DNA from: Acanthaster planci
Taxonomy: Eukaryota > Echinodermata > Asteroidea > Valvatida > Acanthasteridae
Direction of reading: 5' to 3'
Assembly (NCBI RefSeq): GCF_001949145.1
Contig: NW_019091377.1
Coordinates: 179,011-243,010, forward strand
Length of the DNA stretch: 64,000 nucleotides
Within the stretch, counting starts at the first letter, position 1. The number at the start of each line of letters is the position of its first letter. The notes under the pieces are model-generated. The model was not told where the DNA came from. It did not search any database and saw only the letters and a program-made list of their open reading frames with translations. The translations under genes were made by a program, and so were the position numbers. Below are positions 1 to 13,800 of the stretch, one piece after another.

Positions 1-1856
1 ATCCAGACGTATTACGAGAAGTCTCATCTGCCGATATATTCATCCTTTTCTTTCTCTCCCCAAGCAGAACATTGCCACGTACGGTACTCATTCCATTCTG
101 TCCTGCTTACCAGACTTGTATCAGATTTTTTTTCTCTATCTCTCTCGAGAAGAGCTCTGGAATGACTGCTTCTAGCAGTTGGAAGCAAACTACTTGGCCT
201 AATCAAGACGAACATAAGTCTTTGTAGTTTCAGGTGCAGTGTATGTGCATATTCTTTCTCTATGGTACGTGGGCCCCGGGGCACCAGACTTACAAATCGT
301 TGCCGTGGCAAGGGCAAAATGCTCTCGATCAACCCAATGGAATCTTGGGGGAGTTCAGTACGTCTCGTAATTCTCCGAACTCTCGCAAAGATGCATCCAC
401 CGAATTAACGGGGACTTAACCATATCCATTGATTGGTTGGCAGTCTGTTCACGTTAAGCCCTGCGGTGTGCCAGCGTTGTCTTAAGGGAAGGAAATGAGC
501 CCCTGCACTCCTCAGCAAACGGGGTAATTTTACCGAAACGGAATCCTCCGGAATTCCTGCGGCTGGCTTCAGGTGAGGCTGACCGGACGAGTTCAGCTAG
601 GTCACCCCCTATCTCGTTTCATGTTGTTGGGTTAATAACATCAGAGATCCTGAACGGATGTTGGTTTCATCCGTTGTTTAATTTGCAGCTGTTCTGGTTC
701 GATCTGCACTGTGCTTCCTTCACTGAGTTCCCGTGCTGGAAAATGCCGACCCAACTACGCGCACTGTCCTGTAGTGCTTTCCGTAACGTTTTGATCTAAT
801 TGACCCACAAATTGTAAGAAAATGTCTTTTGGACTCTCAGATTTGAAGTGAAATTCAACATAATATTAGAAACAGGTGACGTCTAGACTAAGGGATTTTT
901 CGCACCTCCGAACGAACTGGTGGACTGGAGCGTCACATCTGTGCTGAAATTGGTCACCAATCAGCATTCTTCCTAAACTAATCTATCGTTTTTCAGATCG
1001 ACGGGAGCAGTCCTAGCCGTACTGCATTTGCAATCAGCACCAAGAGATTTCATAATTTATCGATTTTCCCCCTCTGGACTGGAAGCAGTTTCCTGTGCTT
1101 CCGTTCCTTTGAAAAGAACAAGGCCAGGAAATCTGGGCCAACTGAATTGCGCCAGCATGATTACATCATTCGTCAAAGTCATCAACTCATCAAAGTTCTC
1201 AACTCGCAGCGGGCTTGTGTTCCTTTACAGACTACAATGGCCAGCCACGGCTATAAGTATGAGCTCTCGTTGAAATACTAATTAATTTAGATTGAGCACC
1301 CTACTTTTCGAATTGCGTGCATGCATTTCGATAGTCATTTGGACTTGTAGAATAGAAATGCTTTCTAACAATTCTCTTTGATTGTATGTCATGCGTTTAT
1401 GAAACCTTCCCCATAGCCTTGACACACCTTACCAGCGGCAGTCTTGAATAGGAGGATGAAGTAAGCTGCTAGGAATCCTTAAAGAGTAAAATTGACAAGC
1501 TGTAAGAAACAATGTAGGCATGGAAATTGTGTTATAAAGGCAAAATTGAGACCGGGAAATTAGACCGTAAATGGAAAAGTGGAATGGGAGAAATGGCTGA
1601 AACAAGTTATGAATGTTGTGTTAGATTTTCCAAGATTACCTTTCTACCTTCTTCATATGCTGTGTTTGTAACGTAGCTAAACAGGCCGAAAATCTTGCAG
1701 ACAGCCAAAAAGCGTGGCTACTGGCTTTAACATTTGCCTTTCTCCTGTTAGTTTGGATGCCCCTCGTAGTTACTGACGTCAACTGCATTGAAAGATAGCA
1801 AACCTGAGATTACTTTTCAGTCTCAGTATTCGTGTTTGTTTCTTATCCCTCTGCAG
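1..1856. other. no gene recognised; upstream of the first visible GARNL3 exon
   Basis: AT-rich sequence with only short shadow frames. The first coding exon of GARNL3 should be here or before the window, but none ends in the required phase with a convincing start and donor. Confidence 0.5.
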
Positions 1857-4800
1857 TTCGTCAGCTGTCGATTTAGCCGCAAGGAGGGGCGTCTTCAGCC
1901 GACGACACTATGGATCAGTCGAACTGGTAAGGCACTCCCATTTCTCTTTCTTTCCAGATTGCCAGTATCTAAAGGTGCCATCCTTTAGTCCATAAGGGTT
2001 AACCAGCAATCAGTCACTGTGACACATTCATAGTCAGACGGTTTGAATAAAGTTGACTCAGTGGCTGAAACAAATACCACGTTTCATGGGACGTTTACAT
2101 AGGAATGATTTACTTATCACCTTCATCAAATGGTTTCTTTCCTGAAATGACCGATTGTTGTGTTCCGTCAAGACACGGTATTTTTCTGGACTTCCTCATA
2201 CACCATACTACTAATGACACATAATGATCATTGCCAGCACGGGCTAGTTTAATTTCCGTTCCTACTGACAGCTCCGTTGTTTCATTTCATGCAGTCCGAG
2301 ATCTCTTTGCAAATTCCAGCCCCAGGGTTTACAAACTGTCTTATCCCTCCACTCTGCTGACACTTCATATAAACTATAAATATATAATTTGTATAATTTA
2401 GCACCCCCCCCAGTGTACAATGCGCAGACGGTATGTGTGCTCGTCTAATGCCGGAGAAGCTCTGAGGATAGATTGTCGGATTCAGTCACAGTTATTGTGC
2501 GAGAACATTCACACGTCTTTACACACGTTTAAAAAGCTGAAACTTTATCCGAGGACTGAACAATCTGGTTGTTTGTTTGGGAACACCTTTTTAAATGCAA
2601 GTATGGCCTTTTATGTCTTGCTGTATTCAATAATGAAAAAAAACCAACAAGCAGTTTTCTTTAATGACACGTGTTGTTGGAGGAGCTGAAATGAAACGAG
2701 AAATTCGAGCTATTTCGCCTCAAGGACATCGGGAGATTATTGTTTCCAGTCCCCGAGGAAATGAGATATTGTACGCATATGAACCAACCTCAGCAGACCC
2801 AGGGATGTTTTGAACAGGTTATTCTGTCAATTCGTAATTCCGCTTTGAATCGTTTTCGTTGCCGTGAGGCACAGCACTACATAATCCCACCACGAGGACG
2901 CGGACATGAGACGGAATTCCTGTTTTTGAAGGTGAATGAATTTACATAATTACTTGCGATGGCATTCAGTACCTGTTCGTGCTTGTCAATATTTGTACAG
3001 AATATTGCACTGTCGTTATAGGACGAAAAGCACGGTAAATTACACCCAAATGCAATGTGAAACCTTTTATCACGTTAACACCAAATTATGGTCGAACTGT
3101 TCGAAAAATTCGGAATTAAGTCGCACATAGCTTTCGGGATGTAAGGTCGAGTCTCTTAATTCCACAAGAAATGTGTAACTGTTTCAAATAAAATTACGAA
3201 ATAATTCAAATGAAATAAAATACCATACTTAAAGCAAAGATAAGTCGTTTTGGTTGTATTGTTGAGTCTGACTAGGCAGGCGAAGAAGTGAAGCAGAGTC
3301 AAAAATAATGAGAAACGCTGGTTGGCTGCGTTCTCAACCACACCCACAATACACAGATCAACAGAAAAGCACCCAATGCGATAACAGGTCGAGTGCGTAC
3401 GCGTGCCGCACACATTACCAACTAGTAATCTAATTCCCTTTTTTTTTCGAGCAATGTCGGCCTTCCCGTATGACAGTCATTGGTGTTGTAGCGTTTGGGC
3501 GCATCTGATCAGCGGTAGCGTCATGTTGTGCAGCCCACGCTGATTTGAGATAACTGCTAACACCCACCTACCTACCTAGCTATACGTACGGCTAACTAAA
3601 CGCGTGGCTTGAGATTCGTAACGGTTCACGACTCCTTTGATTCAGTCAAAATTATAAAGACTACCAGGAACATACGTTATATTAGAAATAGTGAAACCCA
3701 AATAGCTAAAGGTTTTTCTCGGCTGGATGATAATAAATGAAATCACTTCTATGAGCAAACAGTGAGCAATTCCACAATTTCCATGAACAAACATTGCATC
3801 TATGATGACAGATTGGCACACACTCGACGGCAGTGAACTCGCTCCTGGCGTCAACCACATGGAAAGAACAAACAATTCTAAACGAGTGGGATCATATTGG
3901 TTAATAATGAATTAGGGTTTCGCCTAAAATGCTTAAAAGATTGCATGCATCCACAGATTTCAAGCTATCCATGACGTAAATTTACCTGCATTTTTAGTGT
4001 GCTAGGCAAATGATATGAATGGCTCACCAAATAATATCGCGATCTTTAATTTCCAGTGGCCCTTTAAATTTTTAAAACTCTAACATTTTCCTCCAAAGAA
4101 CAGATGTACGGGAAAGAGCGAAAGGACATCATGGAAGCTGCACTGAAACCTGTTCACGCGTTTCTGTTTTAAGAAAACTCGCTTAACAAATAGCAGACTT
4201 GAATCCTAATATAAGGAAGGCCAAACACAGTTTGCCCTAAACAAACTCTGGAAGCACAGCGTCTCACACTGGCAAATGTATATACACTGCTAACTAGGCG
4301 CGATCCGTGGTTGTTGTCCCCGCCATATTCGCGCGAAACTGGCCATTCAACATTTTGGTTTGGGATCTTGTTAGCCTGCGTGTCGTGACAAGCATTACGA
4401 CTGAAATAACCAGCCTAGAGAGAAGGCTAGAACACCTAAAGGGACCTCATTTACAATTGTCATTTAATGGCTTCTGGTGAATGATTAATTCACTGCTTGG
4501 TATGCTTAACGTTGCGATGTGCAGAATGTTAATGTTTGATCTCTTCTCAGCGCCTCTAACCATTCTGACCATTTGAGCGCCGACAAGGAATGATCTTGGT
4601 CTGCAGTTGTTTATGGTTAGATATCATTAAACCGCATTATGTCCCTGCCTGCCAGGTGGTCCGTGGAATGTTTGTTAAAGGCAACTCTCTTGGTGTTTCT
4701 GCGATCATCTCATTGTTTCACCGGGCTCCTATTCGTCGTCAAGAGTAAATGATAAATCGGCCCCTTGCGAAATCAGTTCCTGAGCACGGACGCAGGCGAT

Positions 4801-7800
4801 CATAATGAAAAAACCATATCACTCACTCCTAAGCAACGATACGTGGAGCGCTCGAGGGAGTTAATATGTATAGGAGGTGTCGCCTCTCGACGAGGGGAAA
4901 CTGACCAAGACCGCTGAGTGCATTAGGTAATTGGTATGAGATGGGGTAACGGCCGCCATTCCTTGGCGACACACTTCAGGTAGGACATAATGTGGCCGTT
5001 AGATCTAACATTTTGCTGGTCAAACTCGGTGTCTTTCCGTTTGGGTTTGAGTTTGAAGGAACGTTATGGTTTGAGTACCAGATGAAAGGGCCGGAATCAG
5101 TAGGGATCAAGATCTTAGAGCTTCGAAAAGACGATGTTCCATAAAGCTGACATACAACCCTGCATGGAAAGTGCCGGTGAGCTGGTACATAAAATGCTTA
5201 TCCGAAGTAGAATTTGAGAGGGAAAAGCACGGGCATGGTTCAGGGCCAGGCTTGGGTAAAACAAAAGATCGATGCAACAAAAGAGAACACCCTAGAACTT
5301 CAACAAATCTTGCAGTATCAAAGTACCAAATTTTTAAATGATTAGCAGGTGATGCAAGTCGGTTTTTATGTCTTACTCTACTGGCTATTGTGGTTTACAG
5401 TGGCCTAAGTTTGAACCCGCAGCGACATGACACTTGTTTCAATCTTGGTCTTGAATCACAAGCAAACATTTCATACCGAGATCAGACTGGGTTCAGTATT
5501 TGGAAAGAATCAACGTGGATCTATGCAGAACTTGGATATATCTCCATAGCTCGTGCGTCACAGCGATAGGCTCGTCCGTCGCAATTACTTTAGTCAACAC
5601 TCTGCGCGCTGCCTACAGATAGTGTGCTCATCCGCGAAAGGAGAACTCAACATAATGGTTTCCAGGGCAATGCGATACTTTTAATTTTATAACATCTGCT
5701 CTGGCTCCTCTTAAATATGGCATGCTGTTGGATGTTGGTGACGTCACCTCGAGAGACTTTCTGATATCCAGCAGACCAGTTGACGTAGTCCTTTTTTTAA
5801 GCCCTTTGTCAGTTCAGTCCGATTACTCGTCAATTTTAAACACTTGTTTGTTCCTGGATGTTGCTTTTGCCACATCCATACACTTAACCTCAGCAGAGAT
5901 GAAGAATAGGGGAATCACGTTGAAAAGCAAACATTAACGAGAAACTGTACATACTGGTGAAAAAGAAATCTTGCTTTCTTCTGCTGAATTGAATTTTTGC
6001 GAAATCGATCAATCACGATTTTATTTTACATATGACATTTAAAATATACAGTACGTACATGTTTTTTCTATTAAATTTTGTCAACGACAAAATCTGGGTT
6101 TTTTTTCCAAACTGGATGACATGTACGGAAGTTAATTCAATATTAAAATACAGCCTTCAATACCGTAACCCAGGTGATTTAGACTTTGTGTACTTGTTTA
6201 CAAATTGAAAGTATGTTTATTCAATTTGGTCAACTCCTTGTCGCCATCCTGTCGCCATAAATAATGTGGCCAGTACCACATACTTGATAATCAAGTCCAT
6301 CGCCAAAAATCCTATTTAGTACGTTTATTGGAAAGAGTACAAAAATCCAGCGCGAGTAACATTAGTTACGTCTGTTTGCATCTTTTTTAGGTCAAGATAT
6401 AAGCTATGCAAAAAGTCCCAATATGAACATCTGTGCATCTTTCCAAGGAATCATATCTTCATATTTTTCAATTGGTGCTTTGCGATCATGGAGCACGTTG
6501 AAATCTGCGGGGTTTTTTTCAGATCAACAAATGGAGCTGTCCTATTCAGATATTTCTGTTGAAAATAGGAGGCAATTCCAATAAAATCTAATAGTCATGT
6601 TTTCGTCTATAGACTGATGTCGACCAGAATTCATTTTTCAGTCTGATTTGACCATGCGCTACCTCGGAGAATGTGACTTGTTTTTCAAATTTAAAGTATC
6701 TGGCGTCGATGTGAAGGCTGGGTATTCTTCAACGTAGAAGCTTCGCACAGTCTCTGCGCATGCGGTGCGTCAAAACAGGTCAACGATTGCATCGATTTTT
6801 CGAGATTCACGAGAAGATTTGGGCTCACGTTTGTTCAAACTAGTGGTCGTCCCCTTCCACTTCGCTTGCTCAAGGTCAGGGACTCTTTAATTCCCTAAAC
6901 GTGCATCCATTTTCAGTTATTGACTCATCTTCTGCACATTAAGACGGGGATTTTGCTCAACCGAGATTTACGAGTCGGCCATCTGGAAGAAAATAGCCAA
7001 CACGAATACTGTTCCTTTTGTGAAACCAACTGTGGTTGGGGGAAATGTAAGTTGCAAGCGTGCTTGATTAAGGAATGGTAAACGCATTATGCAGATTACT
7101 TGCTATTTGAGAGCCCTTCCAGAAAAGTCTGACCATCACACGATGGAACTATGAAATGACCTGGAAAGAAATAAGGTTTGCTGAATGTAGCCACATGCCA
7201 CAAACGAAGATTTACGGAATGACTATCGTATCTGTCTTATGTGCTCTTCGTGCTTTTTTAACGCGAAACATTGGGCGTCAGTGTAGCACCGATGATACAT
7301 CATAGTCTTTAGGGTTCATTGATCGATCCTCTGTTGAAACCAATACGATACCATTACGGTGCAACAACACTTCAATCGTAAGTGAGCCCCTTCCCCTTTT
7401 GTTTTTCCTATAGCTGGTTCACAGACTGACATGTTTATCAAACCTTTGCCAAGGGGCCTCAAAGTGATGATTTTCATATGTTGACCGTTACCCTGCATCT
7501 GTATTTTTCTCAATAATATTATTAAATAAAAAGGATGATTGTGTCCTAGAAAGCCGTCCCCTGATCCCTAGAAATTATTCACAAGGTTGAGGGCAATAAC
7601 AAGCTTTTCAAACGGAATGTCGTAGAAAACTGCGTCGATTTGAAAACCATTAAGCATAACTGTCATCCCCTGCATAAATTCATTCCACCCATCGTTGTGT
7701 TTGGCTCGCTACTTGTATAGTCCGTGATCATTTTGATACTCGTGTAGTCTCTGTATAGGCGATGTGTTTGGCATGTCAAGTCCGTCAGATGCAACCGGTG

Positions 7801-10800
7801 ATGGATCATTCTGGTCTGGTTGTCAGTGCTGAAATGAGAAGAAAACGATTGCCTCGGTGAAACGTTAATGTCTTTGCAAGCAGGATTTCATATCGTACAG
7901 AGAAGGCGGCACTGTACATGCATTTTAATTTCTTGAAAATCACTTTTAGCATCATTCCAAAAGGATAAGAAGGTCCATTCTGTTTGCTACATTTCATTAA
8001 ATTTTGGCCTGTGCTTGCAGAATGAGAATGCTTCGATAGCTAAATTTAGTGTGCATGGTTTGAGATGTAGTTGATTATGAATTCAGCCTGGAATAGTGCC
8101 AATTGCAGCGTGTCATTGAAGAAGCGATCATCTCTCTTGTTGTGTGTCTCACTTTTTTGTTCGGAAATAACCTCAACAGCTCGCTTTCCCCTCTCCCTTT
8201 CTCTCCTCTATGCCGAATCAGCTCCCAGTTTCCGCTCCCCAGGATTCAACTTTTCAAGTCGAAAAGAAAATGCTGCACGATATCTTCAGCTCTGCCACCT
8301 GCCCACTTTGACGGAACTTCAGATCGAGAGCTGTCATCTCCCTGTAGGACTTGCCCAAAAAGGCTCTCAATTATTGAAAAGCTGCGGCGTGTGTCCCACT
8401 TAGAGGCAAATCGAGTTGACCCGGAAGAGAGGTTTTGCATGGCTGCCATCTTGCAGACCGGTGCTTTTGTTCCATAGGGTAACTGCCCTGCAAGATGGCT
8501 ACCGTGCAAGGACTCTGTTGTTGGATTCAAACTTAATTCAACATCTTTCTCAATCCATCACGAAAGCCTATTTCTGCTTGTCATAAATGTAGCATGTTCT
8601 TATTAAAGGAAATATTTTTGACAGATTCATTTCCAACTTTTGATTTTCCGGTGTTATTTCCTCCAACAGCTAACGACGTGTGATAGAGATGGATGTACTT
8701 CAGGAAGATTCCGCGTTGAAGATGGAGAACGAGATGAGGTAGGATATGGAAACTGCTTGATAACCAAAAGGTTCACATTTCAAGTTGCACAGAGCTCAAG
8801 CCCAAAGGATATTCAACTAATGAAGATGGAATGGTCTGAGGTGCGATCCTTGTTGGATTTTTAAGGTGGCCCACGAAGCAATTTTGCTCAAACCAAATCT
8901 CCTGGCGGTTCCACTAGTAGAGATATTTGTTTTCTGATAGGTCAGTTTGCACTTGATGATGGCATTAGGGTAAAGTAGGTTGCTTATGGTGGCAAAGCTC
9001 CAGGGCTGTCGAAACGTTCGCCACGAGGGCTGCCTGGGATTTGAATAGTACATTGTGCTTAACGCCATTACAGAGTGCGGCTACATCATCGGGGTATCAA
9101 ATGAAAATTGCCTGCAGAGGCATTTGTCATCATCATAAAAATTTCCTGCTCAAACTTTCCTGTTTGTCGAGCACAGCTGAAGGGCGGAATAGTGAAGAGT
9201 GCATTCGGAGTGAGGTTCGTGATTGGACCTATCGAAAGAATACATGTTTGGAACGGGGACAAGCTATTTGAGGCTGTCGTGTCTTAAAGTGGGGTTCTAA
9301 GACCTTTTCTAGTCTTCCTAAGATCTGTCAGGTGAATCGCACTGCTAGCTGTGGATATAAGTGCGTTTAAATTCCTGTTCTGTTCGTTGCTATGGCGCCG
9401 AAGTGTAGTCAGAAGCAACTTTGATTGCGTCCATATCCCCTTGAACACAGTTGGTATTTGTTCAGGTTACTAGACAAGGAAATCGGCATTTGCACCGAAG
9501 TGCCTGTTTATTTGTTGGCATGGCGTCGTTGTATAGACAGGAGCAACTTTGATTGTACCCATTTCCAATAAACACAATTGATATTTGTTCAGGTTACAAG
9601 TCCGGGAACTTGTTAAGTTGAAATTGTTCGTGATTGAGTGCTGATTCAAAAGTAAAGGAATATCTCACCCAGCCCATTTCACACTCCCTCAACCATTAGT
9701 AACTGGACACCCTCCAACAAGCCACTCTTCCAATAATGGAGTCAACGCACTATTTTAATATCAAAATAGGCAATTTGTTTAATTGAGTGGACTCCCGCTG
9801 CGTTCAAGCATGTCGCCGTCGAAAATTTTCTTCGGTGAGAAACAGCCCAGCAGTTGGAGAATGGGCCCCAAATGGAGATGGCGAATCGAATGTAGGTTGC
9901 TCCTGAGGGGGTTGTGTGCTAAGACAAGGGCCACGATTCCAATTATACGCGGCAAATGAGTACCGCCGTGTTAGCGGCTCGTGATTGCAGTTTGTGTTTT
10001 CTTCTCTTACCCAAGAGCATTTCCCTACTTTCATAGTGGATGGTGTATTTTGGGAAAACCTGCCTCGTTTGAAGCCCATGTGGGACATTTTATTTGACAG
10101 CCCAGGTAGTTTGGAAGCAGAGAGGGTGGGATTACTGTAAGAAAGTCAGGGAAAAAATATGGAGGGAGGATTTAGCATTTTGTCTCATCAACTTTCCTAC
10201 TTGTCTCATCAAGACTCTGAATTCATTCCTTTATTAAAAAATTATGTTGTAAGTGTAATCCCTCATAGTTGTAATGATATAATCATTTGAATCGATTTGT
10301 TTGTTAGTCGCAGGCAGAATTTGAATTCCACGTAAAGAAATATTACACTCTTTATGCCGCTAACAAAACCCTGACGTTTCGTTAAAGAAAAAATAAATTC
10401 AAGACAAATCCTATACGAACAGTTGGGAGTGCGCGCGTGCTTTTTCAAATTGGGGAGAAAAAACAAGGATACCGCAATCAGTGTTCAACACGACGACGAC
10501 GAGGAAGAGTGGCTTTTATGTACTGGGGCGACAACCCTATAAAAACACCAACAGTGATCTTAAGCCGTGACGTCTATGTCAACTTTCCTCGTGGAAACAG
10601 GAGCGTGTAGAATTCCCAACAGCTTGTCTGAACAGGCGCCTGCTTCTACACTGTTGTCAGGTTTTCAACGTGAATCCACTAAACCAATTTCATATGTGTT
10701 CGTCGTGGACAGGCTCTGTGATCTAGTTTAATTAAAACTGACTCAACAGGTAGACAATTTAAACTCGCAAGGTTTCTGGTCAGTAAGCTCTCGTTTAATC

Positions 10801-13800
10801 CTACAACTTTTCAGATAGATCTTCTAAAGACATTTTACTAACCCAGTTGCAGTTTGTGCTTTTTTGCGTTGCTGTTTCAAGTAATGGATAATCCTGGTGT
10901 AGTACCAATCAACCTTTTTATGAACTTCAGGTTAGAGTATTGTCACTGATATTTTCAATAAACTACAAGAAATCCATCTGAATGTCGGTTTCTCAATGAT
11001 GCGACATAATGACTGTAAAGAAAGCAGCCCATGTATAACAATGAGTATAACTGCAACTATTTTAAATACCATAAAATTTGAGACTGACAAACTGTGATCA
11101 TTTAAGAGAGTGGAAAGTGCAGGAGGGAAGCTGTTGAAAGTGAGCTACCAAAATGAATGAAGAGGGCAACTTGAATGTTGCGGTTGTGAACTGCTCAGTT
11201 GAGAGAAAGCTTCATCGTTAACGAGACGAGACTCCTTGCAACTCGAATTAGCAATTCTCGGCACAACGTGAAACCTTTTAAGGCCACGCCGTATGGGATT
11301 GGCGGGTGGAACCGTACCGTATATAGTGGCGGCGCAGTCGGAATTAATCGATGTCACCTTGGACTTGTGTCTCCGACGTTTGTGCTGCCGACAATAAAAC
11401 GCATTCATGCCTAAAAATAAATGGTAACTTTACTTAAACCTTTACTGTGTTTACCCAGCAAGGTCTGAATGGTAATACTGTGCCTAAAAACATAAAAACA
11501 TCCTTTCGTGTTTTGAAAGCAGGCATTATTCAAGGCATCGGCTTTAAGGAGAATAAGTTGTGAGGTACTGTTGGTAGTGACAGCTTTATGTTATTAGATT
11601 CCAGTATATCTCTTAATGGGCGTTTGTCGTAATTCAGTGGCACAATTTATCAGGGGGGGGGACAAAGTACCCTTTTGTCTTATTTCAAAGATGTGTCTTG
11701 CTGTGTAAAATAAATATGTTCCTGAAACTTCGACTAGAGTTTCACTTCATAATAAGCGTAAACATGACGGAGTTATAGTGTTTCCATTTTTCACAGAGCG
11801 ATAGTACCCTTGGAGAAGAAAAATTCGTTTCGCAAAATGGAACACGTATTGCGAAGCCAGGAATGCCCGTAGGATTGTGTAAAATTTGGCAATTCATTCT
11901 TTTGTTAAAATTTTTAAAAATGAGTTTTACACGTGATGTGAGACTTACTTACGGGCAGGTTACACATTTAGATGACTGAAGAGAGACCCGTGTGCCAACC
12001 CCAGGGGAAAATGTTAAAAGCCAATTCGGTTAAATCAAGATATTTTTCTCCATCGCAACCTCGACCACTCCGTCTCCTAAACCTTGATCTGCCTGAGGCA
12101 CTTTTTATTCCGTGACCATAAAAATAGCAGTTTACAGCCTCAAACCCCTAGGTGAGTAAAAAGTGATAGTAATTCGCCCGCATGTCAAGAGCGTGAGAGG
12201 TGTCAGCCAAGAACCCAATTGCCAATAGAATCACCAGCAATCGAATTAGGAGAATAACGAAGTCTTCACACTTACTCCAAGGGAGCACAATGGAGCTCTT
12301 TAATTCGCTTACGGTAGTACATTATCAGACAGTGCCACGCTTTCTTGGTAAAGAAAATCCAAGGCGACTGCACTATCAGAGGAGTTGGAGCACTTTCACT
12401 TCCTAGTTAGTACTCGCCCCAAGGGGCCTCCTTACAGCCATTGAAACTGTCAATTAGGTATCATTGTAAGCAGCAACAGACACTGTGTGACTGTACCAAC
12501 TTGGGCTCAGAATTTATACCAAACAGGTCACCGTAAAACCGATAACTAAGGAGCTCTGGAAGTGCCGTCCTTCTTGTGGAGACCATGACATATGTAATCT
12601 CAGGATGATGGGCAATATGGCGACACCATGAGATGTTTTATCGCAGAATGAAGACACCCTGGAATGGAGATGAAAACATCCCGAGTTACTTTATCATGGG
12701 ATGACGATATCCCCCCCAAAAAAAAACTAGGATGACGACATCCCGACTTAATTTATTAGGGGATGACGACATCATAAAAGTGATATGATGACTTCATTTC
12801 TCAATGAGTGCCATGACAAACCACCTTGAGAACAGGTGGCCTGAAATGCCATTGTTTTTCAAAGCATTTCCCTTCTGTTGCCATACATGATATTAATTAA
12901 ATTGATAAAACGTCGTGATGTCTCCCCGTCTGTTACAAGTAGTGAAGTAGACGTCACACTTGGTTGATGTCTCTGGCTGATAACAGCCTGAGCTATAATG
13001 ATTATCTTCATTATCTGAGGATGTCATCATCCAACTTTTATGGTATCGTTATCCCGTGATAAATTATCTCAGGATGTCGACATCTTGCCTTTATTTTGTC
13101 GTCTTCCGGAAAACAAATGTCAGGATCTCAACAAGTCGTATGGCCCTTCCAGAGCTCTTTAGTACGATAACGGCCTTAAGGCGTGAATGCAAATGTAATG
13201 CTTGCTCAACAGCAGTACCGTGACCATCAATTACTGTGGATTGAACTCAAGTCGGACGTTTGGGCGACAAGTTAACATGTCCGTCACGGTTTCTGGGTCA
13301 AATACTCATGGAAAACTTTCGGTTTCTATTCGAAAACAGTCACAATTATGTGGCACAGTTATACTTCATTCTTGAAAATGAAAGTCGACTTGATACCCTG
13401 CAGGAGTAATCCACGACAAACCAACAGTGACTGGCTGAAACAGAACTGCGGAACCAAATTCCCGGAAGGCGGTTTAAACGTGTTAAATGTATAAAGACGG
13501 CTACCGCTACAGAAGAGAATTGTTCAAAAATTGATGAGTACCTCGACCCTTTTTACAATTAAGCACTGGCGTCACTATCTATAACAGCTGAGCTCGCGTC
13601 TAGAATGAATAATTAAAGAAAAATGTCGTCCTGAAATTACTCAAGACAGCTGTAGTGACATACTGTGGCACGGTTGAGGCGCATGTTCTGTGTATATCCA
13701 GCACTAGTTAAATATTTAAACAAGGAAAATGCAGGAAGTTATCTTACCATTTTGAAGCTACATGTCGTGTACAGCTGCAGGTGCGAATTGGTATATGGTG

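Noticed and set aside
1788-1988. Open frame starting MKDSKPEITF over the first visible GARNL3 exon
   Set aside because: Wrong frame; the human match RRHYGSVEL is in another frame that needs the acceptor at 1856.
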